From positions 1 to 48,176 of the forward strand of contig CAZAUJ010000019.1 in assembly GCA_964488355.1 (NCBI GenBank): DNA of 48,176 bases. The letters are read 5' to 3'. Under the pieces are notes generated by a model. It saw only the letters and a program-made list of their open reading frames with translations. It ran no database searches and was not told where the DNA came from. Made by a program: the position numbers and the translations under genes. Origin of the DNA: Thermoanaerobaculum sp964488355. GTDB taxonomy: Bacteria; Acidobacteriota; Thermoanaerobaculia; Thermoanaerobaculales; Thermoanaerobaculaceae. Positions within the stretch are counted from its first letter, which is position 1. The number at the start of each line of letters is the position of its first letter. Of the stretch, positions 33,898 to 43,678 are shown piece by piece.

Positions 33898-35251
33898 GGC
33901 TCACCTCCGCCGTTTGCGTGTTCTTCAGGCTCAAAAGGTACGCTTTGAGCGCCTCTACTTCCTCATCCGTCCCCACCAGGGGGGGCATGAAGGGATAGTT
34001 GAGCTGGTCGCGAGCCACCGGCTCGCCCTTGGCGACAGCCGCTGCGTAGGCTTGGCCATCGTCCCGCATCATCGTCAAAATGCCCGAAAGCATGTCCTGG
34101 TCCAGAGGGGCCACCAAGGGCCGAATCGCTTGGTAGCCATCGAGGGTGTGGCACATGGCACACTGCGCACGGAAAACCGCCCTCCCCCGAGTCACAGGCT
34201 CATCACCCTGGCCCACCATCAGCCACTTAGCTTGACTCAGGATGCCTTGCTGGTTGAGCTTTTCCACCTCGTCCACCAGCACACCGTTGGCGAACATGTA
34301 GTCCCGAATAATGAAGGGCTTGCGCGACCCCTCGCGCAGGCGTTCATAGCCCGCAAAGAAAGCAAAAGCGGCAAGCAGGGCCACCGCAGTCGCGGGCCAG
34401 CGCTGGGCTTTGGGCGCCACCAAAGCAAAGATCACCAGCACCAGGTAGGCGGTGAGCATCCACAGCAAGAAGTGGCGGGTAGAGGCCAGCGCCGGCAGTT
34501 TGGGACTTTCCGCAAGAAAGAGTTCCCGCACCGACGGGGGCAGCGCCGCTTCCCACCAGCGGTACCCGCCGTAAGCCACCAGCACCCCAATCACCTGCAC
34601 CGCCGCCAAGAAGCGAACCAGTCGGGTACGGTCCGCAGGGTCCTGCTCGCGCAAGGCAGCAAAAGCCATGTAGGCACCGGCAAGGAAAACGCAGATGCCG
34701 GTGCGCAGCACCAAGCCAGGCACGTACGTGGGGTTGACAAACCCGTCAACAAAGGTGTGGGTTTGCAACCACGTGCCGGGTGTGAGCATGAAGGAGATGA
34801 TGCCCTGGATGATCACCAGCGACATGAAGGCAGCCAAGGCGTAAAGCCAAATGAGCAAAAGGTGCGTGCGCGGCCGGACCTTGTCCCAAGTGAAGAAGTA
34901 CGCTAAGGCCGTGGCCACCTCCAAAATAAAAAACACCCACTCAGTGGCCCAGCCCCACACGTAGCTGTGGATAAGCGCCGAAGTGGCCACCGGGTGAAGC
35001 AAGCCTATGGTGACCCAAATGCCTACCCCCGAGATGGCGCCGAAAACGGTTGAAACGAGGATGAGAATCAGCGAGGTCCTCCTTGCCAACTCTCGCAGGG
35101 CTCGGTCACCCCGTCGCACCGCCAGGGTTTCGGCAATGGCCATAACGATCCCGCCGCCCACGGCAAAATGGGAAACCAACACGTGGCCCACAGCCACGAT
35201 GCCTATAAGCACCCCGGCCCCTATGCCTGGGATCCACAACGGGTAGTCCAT
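33887..35251 (-). CDS. Cytochrome bd-superfamily subunit with C-terminal c-haem domain
   Basis: 454 residues. Residues 1-300 hold about nine helices related to CydA (ubiquinol oxidase subunit I). GHVLVSHFAVGG carries conserved His 23/28, and the first helices plus HPVATSALIHSYVWGWATEW match the family. The tail (355-445) is a cytochrome c domain with C364-A-M-C367-H368 and a likely Met ligand in YPFMPP. The long quinol-binding Q-loop of true bd oxidases is not evident. This matches the OR-C type of the bd superfamily, whose reaction is not settled. Strong ribosome site GGAAAGGAGGG and TATAAT promoter upstream. Confidence 0.8.
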   Translation of the reverse strand: MDYPLWIPGIGAGVLIGIVAVGHVLVSHFAVGGGIVMAIAETLAVRRGDRALRELARRTSLILILVSTVFGAISGVGIWVTIGLLHPVATSALIHSYVWGWATEWVFFILEVATALAYFFTWDKVRPRTHLLLIWLYALAAFMSLVIIQGIISFMLTPGTWLQTHTFVDGFVNPTYVPGLVLRTGICVFLAGAYMAFAALREQDPADRTRLVRFLAAVQVIGVLVAYGGYRWWEAALPPSVRELFLAESPKLPALASTRHFLLWMLTAYLVLVIFALVAPKAQRWPATAVALLAAFAFFAGYERLREGSRKPFIIRDYMFANGVLVDEVEKLNQQGILSQAKWLMVGQGDEPVTRGRAVFRAQCAMCHTLDGYQAIRPLVAPLDQDMLSGILTMMRDDGQAYAAAVAKGEPVARDQLNYPFMPPLVGTDEEVEALKAYLLSLKNTQTAEVSHGN

Positions 35252-35292
35252 GGTGAACCCTCCTTTCCCGGCCGCCGGCCGGCAGCCCCATC

Positions 35293-35320
35293 ATTATACA
35301 AGGGCCAGTGACAGCACCAA
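35293..35320 (-). promoter_or_regulatory. Promoter of the bd-superfamily operon
   Basis: Perfect TATAAT (35293-35298, minus strand) with TTGGTG (35315-35320) at 16-base spacing. About 40 bases upstream of the ATG at 35251. Confidence 0.7.
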
Positions 35321-35380
35321 CACGATTCCAGTTTTTTCAACCACAGGGATAAGAAGAATGTCCTTCGCGCGCACAAACGC

Positions 35381-35410
35381 AAAAGAGGGGCGCCACCGCC
35401 GGCGCCCCTC
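35381..35410 (-). terminator. Terminator after the SGNH hydrolase gene
   Basis: Minus-strand GAGGGGCGCC/GGCGCCCCTC, a perfect 10-bp stem with a six-base loop, followed by TTTT. It closes the fadL-type/SGNH operon. Confidence 0.8.
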
Positions 35411-35431
35411 AGGCACGTCTCTTGCCGCACC

Positions 35432-36844
35432 CTACGGTCGAAAAGGCCGACCCTCGCTGCCCACCTCGGGCCGTGTAAGGCGCCGCCGCGGCGACGGCCG
35501 CCCTTCTTCCTGTAAAGGAATGCTGCTGGGCACGAACAAGCGCAGGGTAGCATCAAATGCTCCTGGGGCAAGGTGCACCTGCGAAGCCAAGACGGTGGTG
35601 GTGGTCTCGGTGCCTTCCAGGTACTTTTGCAGGTTCACCTGCGGCACCCGTGCGCCGAAGCTGCGATTGATGAGCTTGATGAACTCGTTGGCTACCAAGG
35701 CGTAGCCCAGGCGCTGGGGATGGACACCATCGTAGGAAAAGATGCCACCGGTGAGGAAGGACGCGCGCAGCACAACTCCGCCCAGCATGTAGCCATGGGT
35801 CACGATGTCAGTGAAAATGGCGTTGACGTCCAGCACCGGGGCGCCAATGCTGGCAGCCTCCTCGGCAATGATTTGGTTCAGCTGGGCAATGCGCGCGCTG
35901 ATGGCCGCTGCCTCCTGAGCGCGCAGCACCACACCTGGCACGAACTGGCTCCCAACGATGCCGCCATCGGGCAGGGGCGGTTTGCCGGTACCCGGAATGC
36001 CGTAGCCCTGGGCAACCAGGGAGGCGCCCTGCAAGGTGACGAAGTCCGCGTCGGTGAGCGGCCCCGTGTCCGCCAGCAGGTTCACCTTTTGACCCTGGGG
36101 GGTGAAGATGTACGGCTTGACGGTGGTGACAAAGGGGATGGCGGTGACGTCGGGAACGTTGGCCACCACGATCTTGGCTGTCGGCAGCTGGGCCCGCAGG
36201 GTGGACAGCAGCGTGTGGTACTGCTGCTGGAAGGTGGCCACCGGTGTCATGGTCACGCCGTCAATGGGCACCGCCGCCAAAGCTGCCCCCAGCACGTCAT
36301 TGTTGCCAATCCACACCGTGAGGAAGGTGGGACGCGCGGCAATGGCTTGGGCCACGGCGGTGGCGTCCACGTTGGTGCCAGGCAACTTGGGGAAGCGCAA
36401 AACGATGTCGTACATGATGGTGTTGGGATCAATGGTGCCGGTAAGCAGCTTGGTGATGTCCCCGGTTTTGGTGAGCAAATCGCCGGTTTTTGCTCCAGGA
36501 ATACCAAGGTTGTTGTAAATGCCCGAGTAGGTGGCGTTGATGGGCTGTCCAGGTGTGCTGCCCGACGGCACCAGCTGCGGGCTAGGGGCCAGGGCCTGCA
36601 GCTTCAACACCGGCGCGATGCCCGGATCGGAAACCAAGGGCTGTTGGAAGGATGCCATGCCGAACTGCCTGGCCAAGATGGCCGGGTAGGAGTGATCCTG
36701 GTAGAACTTGGCCAAGCCGCCGGAAGCGTAGCCAGCGGTGAGGGAATCACCCAAGGCCACGTAGTTGGAAAAGTTAACCTGTGCCAGAGCTCCACTCGCC
36801 AGGGCCAAGGCCAGGACAGTCAGAATCGTGCTGGTTTTTTTCAT
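35432..36844 (-). CDS. Secreted SGNH/GDSL-family hydrolase
   Basis: 470 residues from ATG 36844, with GGGAGG five bases upstream; a GTG at 36850 is less favoured. Signal peptide (LTVLALALASGALAQ). The four SGNH blocks are present: ALGDSLTAGY (nucleophile Ser), NLGIPGAKTGD, WIGNNDVLG, and SYDGVHPQRLGYALV with the D-x-x-H pair. It would be an esterase or lipase acting outside the inner membrane. A C-terminal extension of about 90 residues is poorly ordered and basic. It follows the FadL-type gene closely, so the pair may free and import fatty acids or similar lipids. Confidence 0.9.
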   Translation of the reverse strand: MKKTSTILTVLALALASGALAQVNFSNYVALGDSLTAGYASGGLAKFYQDHSYPAILARQFGMASFQQPLVSDPGIAPVLKLQALAPSPQLVPSGSTPGQPINATYSGIYNNLGIPGAKTGDLLTKTGDITKLLTGTIDPNTIMYDIVLRFPKLPGTNVDATAVAQAIAARPTFLTVWIGNNDVLGAALAAVPIDGVTMTPVATFQQQYHTLLSTLRAQLPTAKIVVANVPDVTAIPFVTTVKPYIFTPQGQKVNLLADTGPLTDADFVTLQGASLVAQGYGIPGTGKPPLPDGGIVGSQFVPGVVLRAQEAAAISARIAQLNQIIAEEAASIGAPVLDVNAIFTDIVTHGYMLGGVVLRASFLTGGIFSYDGVHPQRLGYALVANEFIKLINRSFGARVPQVNLQKYLEGTETTTTVLASQVHLAPGAFDATLRLFVPSSIPLQEEGRPSPRRRLTRPEVGSEGRPFRP

Positions 36845-36854
36845 TGCCACCTCC

Positions 36855-38144
36855 CTAGAAGCTGTACAGCACGCTCACGCCGAACAGCTCGGCGCGGGTG
36901 CGGTAGGTGCCGTTGTAGTTGTCAATGTTGTGCCCCTTGGTGGAGCGCTCGTCAAAGGGCAGATGGAGGAAGGAAGCGTCCACCCGCATTTTGGGGCTGG
37001 CTTTCCAGGAAAAGCCCACCGAGTAGCCGTTGCGGTCCGCATCCGGCAGCATGGGGGAAACGATGTGGGTGGGCATGGGCGTGCGATCGCGCAGATAGCC
37101 GAGCTGCACGGCAAAGGTCTCCGAAAGCTTGCGCTCCACACCCAGGCGGTACGTCCAGGCGTCGCGGAAGCTTTCCGGGCGCACGGAAGAAAGGGCCGGG
37201 TAGCCCACGATGGTTATCGGCAGCTCGGAAAAGCTGTCCCAGCCCATGTGCACCGCGTCCGCGCTCACGGTGGTGCGCTCCCCCTGCCAGGCCAAACCGA
37301 TGCGCGCTTCCGCGGGGAAGTTGATCCGGGTAGTGCCCTTGACGTTGTGGTCAAAGGGGATGAGCTGCGCCACCATCGCGTCGAAATCAGCATTGCCGGT
37401 GGCGAACTGTACGAAGGAAGCGGTGGCGTCGCCAATTTCTACCAGCACGCGCGAACGGTAAGCCGCCCCCAGGGAAAAGCCACCTCCCAGCTTCCACAAC
37501 AGGCCCACGTTGTAACCCCAGTCGCCGGTAAAGCCATCGTTAGACATGTGCACCTGGCCCACTTCCGCGACCCGCTGGGTGTAGGGGTTGATCACACCGA
37601 TGGATTTGGTGAGGTCCACCTGCACCAGGAAATAATCGAAGCCCACACCCACGGCAAAGTTGTCCGTAAGCTTCCACGCCAGGTTGGGGTTGATATCGAA
37701 CACCTTCAGGTCAACCCGCTTGGAAATGAAGCGGCCAGCGTAGGTGTCCGGCCACCAGGTACCCAAGCCGAAAGGCGCAATCGTCGAAAGGCCCCAGCGG
37801 AAATTGCCCGCTAACGGCGCCGAATAGTGAAAATGGGGCGGATAAAAGATTTGGTCTTCCATTTCCGTCCTGTATCCTGCCCCGGGGTAGGGGTTGTCAC
37901 CGCGGAACTTGGAGGACTCCGTGATGAGGAAGACCCCTGCCAGCGCGTGCGTTCCCTGCTGAAAAGCCAAGCCCGCGGGGTTGTAGTAGCCGGCCGAAGG
38001 ATCATCGGCCACTGCCACAAAGGCACCCCCCATGCTCACGCCTCGGGCGCCGTGCTCGAACAGGGCAAAGCCGTTCGCCCAAACCAGAGCCGGCAGGAGC
38101 AGCAGCACCGGCCACGCCAAAACGTGTTTTCTCACCATGGTCAT
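36855..38144 (-). CDS. OmpP1/FadL-family outer-membrane transporter
   Basis: 429 residues from ATG 38144, with GGGAGGGACG upstream. Signal peptide (VLAWPVLLLLPALVWA), then NGFALFEHGARGVSMGGAFVAVADDPSAGYYNPAGLAF, the hallmark of the FadL hatch domain. Beta-strand pattern and a C-terminal Phe follow. It would move long-chain fatty acids or other hydrophobic compounds across the outer membrane. Promoter TTGACG-N17-TAGAGT upstream; the SGNH hydrolase follows after ten bases. Confidence 0.92.
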   Translation of the reverse strand: MTMVRKHVLAWPVLLLLPALVWANGFALFEHGARGVSMGGAFVAVADDPSAGYYNPAGLAFQQGTHALAGVFLITESSKFRGDNPYPGAGYRTEMEDQIFYPPHFHYSAPLAGNFRWGLSTIAPFGLGTWWPDTYAGRFISKRVDLKVFDINPNLAWKLTDNFAVGVGFDYFLVQVDLTKSIGVINPYTQRVAEVGQVHMSNDGFTGDWGYNVGLLWKLGGGFSLGAAYRSRVLVEIGDATASFVQFATGNADFDAMVAQLIPFDHNVKGTTRINFPAEARIGLAWQGERTTVSADAVHMGWDSFSELPITIVGYPALSSVRPESFRDAWTYRLGVERKLSETFAVQLGYLRDRTPMPTHIVSPMLPDADRNGYSVGFSWKASPKMRVDASFLHLPFDERSTKGHNIDNYNGTYRTRAELFGVSVLYSF

Positions 38145-38199
38145 CGTCCCTCCCTTCTCCTTTGGTTTCGGTTGACGGGGCTTGCGAGTCACGGCCTTT

Positions 38200-38228
38200 A
38201 CTCTAAGGCGGCACTGGGAGTTCGTCAA
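38200..38228 (-). promoter_or_regulatory. Promoter of the FadL-type/SGNH operon
   Basis: Minus-strand TTGACG (38223-38228), 17-base spacer, TAGAGT (38200-38205), leader of about 50 bases with GGAG. Confidence 0.75.
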
Positions 38229-38288
38229 TACGCCCTCGCGAGGCTCACGCAAAAGACACAGACCGGAACGCGCTCGGAAAAGGCTTGG

Positions 38289-39788
38289 CTAGCAGCGGCG
38301 GAAAGCTACCAAGGTGCGGTCGTCCTGAGGGGGTGCACCGCCGGTATGTGCGTCCACCTGCGCCATCACCTGGGCCAAAAGGGCAGGTAAGGGTTTGCGG
38401 CGCCACGACGAGGCGGCCTGGGCCACCACTCCCAGCCCCAGCTCCATGCCGTCACCGGACTCCGCTTCCACCACCCCATCGGTGGCCAGGAGGATCACGT
38501 CGCCCTCCTGCAAGCTCAGGTGCCTTTGGGTGAACCGGGCTTCCGGCAACAGCCCCAGCGGGGGAGCTTGGGGCATGAGAAGTATCGGCGAGCCACGGGC
38601 GGGCACGAGGATCGCAGGCGTGTGCCCTGCAGCCAAAAAGGTGACCTCACCTGCACTCCCCAGCTCCCACAGGGAGGCAGTGGCGAACTGGTGGGGCTGC
38701 CAAAGGCTGCCCAAATGCCGGTCAAGGGTCTGCGCCAACTCTCCCAGGTCCGCAGCAAACGTGGCAGCTACCCGCAGCGCTCCCTGCAGGGAAGCAGCCA
38801 GCAATGCGGCCGCCGCACCCTTACCAGAGACGTCGAACAGGGCCACAAGAAAACCGCGCCGACGAGGCAGCAGGTCATAGAGGTCCCCACCCACCTGGCG
38901 GGAGGGCGAGAGCACGCCCGCCAGTTCCCAACCCGGCAGGCGAGGGGGTAGCTCCGGCACCAGATGCCGCTGCACCGAGGCGGCCAAAGCCAGCTCCCGC
39001 TCCAGCTTTTCCTGCTCTAGGTGCTGGGCGTGCGCCAGGATGGCTTCAAAGGCGAGTCCGGCCTGGGCGGCAAACAGGCTAAGCGTTCCCCCATCGGCAG
39101 GCGAAAAGGGCGCAAGACCCCCGCGCACCTCTCGCTCCGCCAGCGCTAACACCCCCAAAATGCGACCGCGGCCGCGAATCGGCACCGCCAGGCGCTCACC
39201 CTCCTGGAGGCCCGCACCGACTGCTGCCGCTTCCAACGGCGAAAGCACCCCCTCGCCGTGCTGCGCCACCAAACGGAAGGAGCCCGCGGGCCCCGGCGCT
39301 TGCCCCGGCTGCCAGGATACGTGGCTGGCCAACCAAACCTCCCCACGGCGAGCATCCAGCAGGGCCATGCTGTGGAACAGCAAGGCCTGAGCCACCGCCT
39401 CGGCGTGAAGGCGTCCACCCAGCACCTCCACCATTGCCCGCAGACCCTCCGCTTCCCACAGCCGCCGACGCTCGGCAAAGCGGGCCTCCCGCAGCTCCTC
39501 TCGCAGCTGCCAGGCAGCTAGGACCACACCGGCGGCCTCCAGGGCCAATGGGTCGGGCCTACCCCCAGCCAACCGCAGTTGCCAACACTCGCGCCCAGCC
39601 GGCAACGAAAACAGCTGCTCGGAGCTGCCTAGCCGTCCCACCTCTTCCACCACCCGCCCCGCCAAAAGCAGGCGACCGCCCTCAGCGCCCGCCGAGCGCA
39701 CCAGCTGGCAAAGAACCTCTCGCGGCAGGCTCTCAGGGTGGCCGCGCATGTGCCGGTGAAAGGTGCCGAGCAGGTCCGCGACGCTCAC
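38289..39788 (-). CDS. GAF-SpoIIE (PP2C-type) phosphatase, RsbU-like
   Basis: 499 residues from GTG 39788, which overlaps the STAS gene stop (GTGTGA). An N-terminal region of about 110 residues of unknown fold precedes a GAF-like domain (about 125-255) and a linker coiled coil (EQEKLERELALAASVQRHL). The SpoIIE phosphatase domain (270-499) has the metal-binding acids D302 in GGDLYDL, D319 in DVSGKG, D437 in ATDGVVEA and D489/D490 in QDDRTL. It would dephosphorylate a STAS antagonist, most simply the one encoded next to it. Cytoplasmic; no membrane helix. Confidence 0.9.
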   Translation of the reverse strand: MSVADLLGTFHRHMRGHPESLPREVLCQLVRSAGAEGGRLLLAGRVVEEVGRLGSSEQLFSLPAGRECWQLRLAGGRPDPLALEAAGVVLAAWQLREELREARFAERRRLWEAEGLRAMVEVLGGRLHAEAVAQALLFHSMALLDARRGEVWLASHVSWQPGQAPGPAGSFRLVAQHGEGVLSPLEAAAVGAGLQEGERLAVPIRGRGRILGVLALAEREVRGGLAPFSPADGGTLSLFAAQAGLAFEAILAHAQHLEQEKLERELALAASVQRHLVPELPPRLPGWELAGVLSPSRQVGGDLYDLLPRRRGFLVALFDVSGKGAAAALLAASLQGALRVAATFAADLGELAQTLDRHLGSLWQPHQFATASLWELGSAGEVTFLAAGHTPAILVPARGSPILLMPQAPPLGLLPEARFTQRHLSLQEGDVILLATDGVVEAESGDGMELGLGVVAQAASSWRRKPLPALLAQVMAQVDAHTGGAPPQDDRTLVAFRRC

Positions 39789-40138
39789 ACGCGCGAAAGG
39801 TCCGCTAACGCTTCTTGCCGCGAGGCGTACAGGCGGGCGTACTGGGAAAGGCCCATCACGTGGAAGGTCTTCGCTACCGAAGGGTGGAGGTTGCAAAAGG
39901 CCAAGGTCACTTTGGCCGCCAGACACGCTTCCAGAAGCTCTAAAAGCAAGGAAATGCCAATCGAGTTGATGATGCGCGTTTCCGCCAAGTCCAGGAGGAT
40001 GGCTTTTTTGCCCTCGGCCAAGATGTCCTTGCCGGCAGCGGCGATGGCTTCGCCCCCCTCGTTGTTGATGTAGCCGGCCACGGCCAACACTGCCACGGAA
40101 CCCTGATCCTCTTCCCGCTGCAGACGACAAACTTCCAC
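39785..40138 (-). CDS. STAS-domain anti-sigma factor antagonist
   Basis: 117 residues from GTG 40138 with GGGAGG six bases upstream. STAS fold of the SpoIIAA/RsbV type (VAVLAVAGYINNEGGEAI ... KKAILLDLAETRIINSIGI). The phosphorylatable residue is expected at S59; the usual D-S-S/T-G reads N-S-I-G. When unphosphorylated such proteins trap the kinase and free its partner. It lies between the kinase and phosphatase genes, the classic partner-switching arrangement. No cognate sigma factor gene is visible in the window. Confidence 0.9.
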   Translation of the reverse strand: MEVCRLQREEDQGSVAVLAVAGYINNEGGEAIAAAGKDILAEGKKAILLDLAETRIINSIGISLLLELLEACLAAKVTLAFCNLHPSVAKTFHVMGLSQYARLYASRQEALADLSRV

Positions 40139-40139
40139 C

Positions 40140-40586
40140 CTACACCTCCCGCAGCAGGCACACCAGCCGCACCTGGGTCAACCCCGGGCGCGAGCTGAAG
40201 GTCACCTCGTCGGTAAAGCGGCGCATGATTTCCAACCCCCAGCCCCGCTTGCGGTCCGACGCGAGTTTAGCAGGCAGCTTAGGCCGGGGCACGCTGGCAG
40301 GGGAAAACCCTCGGCCGTGGTCAATCACACAAACCACCACGCGCCAACCTTGGACCACCTTCTCGGCAGCTACCTCCACCTCCACGGGGGGTGCCCCGTG
40401 CTCCAGGGCATTGAGGCACGCCTCAACCACCGCCAGCCGGAACTCGGAAAGGGCCTCTGCCGGCAAGGCCAGGTAGCGCCTCAGTTTCTCCAACAGCACT
40501 AAGGCCTGCCCTTCCGAGCCCTCACCGGCTTGAAGGGTCGTGCGAGCGCGAAACACGTCGGTGGCCAGTCCCTCCTCGCTCCTCAT
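40140..40586 (-). CDS. RsbW/SpoIIAB-type serine kinase (HATPase_c_2)
   Basis: 148 residues from ATG 40586, overlapping the stop of the small ORF before it. GHKL ATPase boxes are visible: N box with E55 and N59 in EACLNALEHG, G1 box D89-H-G-R-G in VIDHGRGF, and G2 near G115-W-G117 in GWGLEIMRRF. Such kinases phosphorylate a STAS antagonist and bind a partner, usually a sigma factor. There is no Shine-Dalgarno site, so translation is probably coupled to the small ORF. The target other than the STAS protein is unknown. Confidence 0.9.
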   Translation of the reverse strand: MRSEEGLATDVFRARTTLQAGEGSEGQALVLLEKLRRYLALPAEALSEFRLAVVEACLNALEHGAPPVEVEVAAEKVVQGWRVVVCVIDHGRGFSPASVPRPKLPAKLASDRKRGWGLEIMRRFTDEVTFSSRPGLTQVRLVCLLREV

Positions 40587-40738
40587 AGAGCCAAAATCAG
40601 GCGCAAAAGCCGCAGCGCCACCCGCCACGCCAACTCCCAGTCTGCCAACACCAGGGAACCCACAGCACCCCCCCAGAACCAAAGACGCCACGGCCTCCCT
40701 GCTCCCCACGATGCCATCCAGGACAACCCAGCGGCCAC
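40583..40738 (-). CDS. Small hydrophobic protein leading the partner-switching operon
   Basis: 51 codons from GTG 40738 (ATG 40717 is an alternative). It is Trp-rich with a likely membrane helix (WRLWFWGGAVGSLVLA) and an amphipathic second half (WRVALRLLRLILAL). Its stop overlaps the kinase start as ATGA, a strong sign of translation coupling. The sigma-54 promoter at 40753-40768 would start transcription within a few bases of the GTG. I recognise no family. It may anchor the kinase at the membrane or serve only to couple translation. Confidence 0.5.
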   Translation of the reverse strand: MAAGLSWMASWGAGRPWRLWFWGGAVGSLVLADWELAWRVALRLLRLILAL

Positions 40739-40752
40739 CGTCTCGTTGATTT

Positions 40753-40768
40753 TGCATAGCTCATGCCA
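40753..40768 (-). promoter_or_regulatory. Sigma-54 (-24/-12) promoter of the partner-switching operon
   Basis: Minus strand reads TGGCATGAGCTATGCA. The invariant GG (40767-40766) and GC (40755-40754) are separated by exactly ten bases, and TGGCA and TGCA agree with the consensus TGGCAC-N5-TTGCA. It sits between the sigma-54 activator gene and the small ORF and kinase genes it would drive. Confidence 0.75.
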
Positions 40769-40830
40769 TTCCTTGCCCTCGCGTAATTTCTAGAAAGCTA
40801 ACAACTTGGGTAAATCTGCCGATGGCCCAA

Positions 40831-40847
40831 TGTTGCACTTGGCAACA
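40831..40847. promoter_or_regulatory. Upstream activator site 1 (inverted repeat)
   Basis: TGTTGC-ACTTG-GCAACA, perfect 6-bp half-sites, centred about 80 bases upstream of the sigma-54 promoter. Probable enhancer for the Fis-type activator encoded next door. Confidence 0.6.
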
Positions 40848-40858
40848 CATGACGACAG

Positions 40859-40906
40859 AAAAAGCACGGAATGCCGTCGCTCCTTTCGCACTCCCGGTGC
40901 TCTTTG
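40859..40906 (-). terminator. Possible terminator after the sigma-54 activator operon
   Basis: Minus-strand AGCAC-C-GG and CCGTGCT can pair with one bulge around a loop of about 27 bases, followed by TTTTT (40859-40863). The long loop makes it weak. It lies between the two enhancer-like repeats. Confidence 0.35.
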
Positions 40907-40911
40907 GCGCG

Positions 40912-40928
40912 TGTGGCATCTTGCAACA
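40912..40928. promoter_or_regulatory. Upstream activator site 2 (inverted repeat)
   Basis: TGTGGC-ATCTT-GCAACA, the same 17-bp repeat with one mismatch, 81 bases from site 1 centre to centre. It abuts the stop codon of the activator gene. Confidence 0.55.
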
Positions 40929-42367
<1,439 letters not shown>

Positions 42368-42371
<4 letters not shown>

Positions 42372-43678
42372 CGCGCCAGCTCCTGTGAAAGCAAGGGAAA
42401 GCGGGGATTCACCGTGCTCACCTCTTGGAGAGCCGCCTGTGCCTGTTGGTGCTGGCCTAGCTGCCGCAGGGCCTGAGCTTGCCAGCACAGGGCCACCAGC
42501 CGCGTCCAAGCCTGAGCCACGTTGACGTAGCTCGTCTTGGCCAGCACCTGGGCGGTCCGCGCCACCACCTCCTGAGCCTGCTGCAGGCGCAGGGTGCGGT
42601 GAGCCTCCAGGAGTGGCCTCAGCCGTGCCGCAGAACGCGGCCCCAGCCCTACCTGTTCCAAGGCAGCTTCCCAAGCCAAGGCGTTGGCCAACTCCCCACG
42701 AGCCAACGCCCCCGCGTGCACGACAAAAACCTCCCATTCGTCCTTGGGCTCAGGCAGAGCAGCCGCCGCCCGCAGCAGAAGCTCCGGTTGGTGGTGGAAG
42801 AAGCCGAAGAGGCCCACGGCGACCGCCTCCTCCTTTTTTGCTTCGACGCGCGGCAGATCTAACGCGCTGGCCAGCTGCCCAACGGCCTGCCGCATGTCCT
42901 CCAGCTTGCCCGTGAAGAGAAACAGGTCAGCAAGGTGTCGCCAGGCAGGGTAAAAGCGCGGATTGAGCTCTGCTGCTCGCCGCAATTCAGCCTCCGCCTC
43001 GCCGTAGCGGCCGGTAATCAGAAACAGCTCGCCCAGGGAGTCGTGGGGGTTGGCCTGGTCTGGGGCGATAAAGGCGTACTTGCGGAACTGCTCCTCCGCC
43101 TCGGCAAATCGTCCCTGGGCGAGGGCGGCATAGCCCAGAATGTTGTAGGAAAAGGCGTCGTTGGCATCCAGCTCCAGGGTCTTGCGCCCCCAGTGAGCCG
43201 CCTGCTCCGGTTGTCCCGCCTCCTGGTAAGCCAAGGCCAACAGCCGAGCCAACTCCACCTCCCGTGGTTGGGCTTTCTGGTACTCCAAGAGCTTGGCCAC
43301 GTAGGCCTCGCGATCCCCGCTGCGGCGGAGGACGAGGAGCTCCAGCAACATCCGTTCCTGGGCCGTGAGTCGTTCAGGCGGCAGCTGCCGCAGAAGGTCC
43401 ACCTGTTCCCGCGCCTCTTGACCTCGCCCCAACCCCCACAGCGCCCGGGCGAGGAAGTAGCGGGGGGCGAAGGCCTCCGGTGCCTTGCGCACCGCCTGCT
43501 GGAGGAGCTCCGCCGCCTCCCGATAATAGAGCTTGCCCAGCTCGCCACGGGCCTTCTCCACCAGCGCCAGTACCTCCGCATCCCGCACACTCCACCGTGG
43601 CTGGGTCGCGGCCCGCCACGCAGCCACCCCCGCCAGCACACCGGCCACCAACAGCCCCAGCCACAACGCTCGTTTCAT
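42368..43678 (-). CDS. TPR-repeat protein, membrane-anchored
   Basis: 436 residues from ATG 43678, overlapping the upstream phosphatase gene stop (ATGA). One N-terminal helix (LWLGLLVAGVLAGVAAW) anchors or exports it. Several tetratricopeptide repeats are visible, for example YREAAELLQQAVRKAPEAFAPRYFLARALWGLG and AYQEAGQPEQAAHWGRKTLELD plus FAEAEEQFRKYAFIAPDQANPHDSLGEL. TPR arrays bind other proteins. The helix puts them in the periplasm, the side where the adjacent phosphatase presents its PDZ-like domain, so the two may interact. This is inferred from operon order. Confidence 0.85.

Noticed and set aside
40140..40757. Extended 205-residue start for the RsbW-like kinase
   Set aside because: The added N-terminal residues do not resemble the family, and the ATG at 40586 overlaps the small ORF stop, which is the better-supported arrangement.
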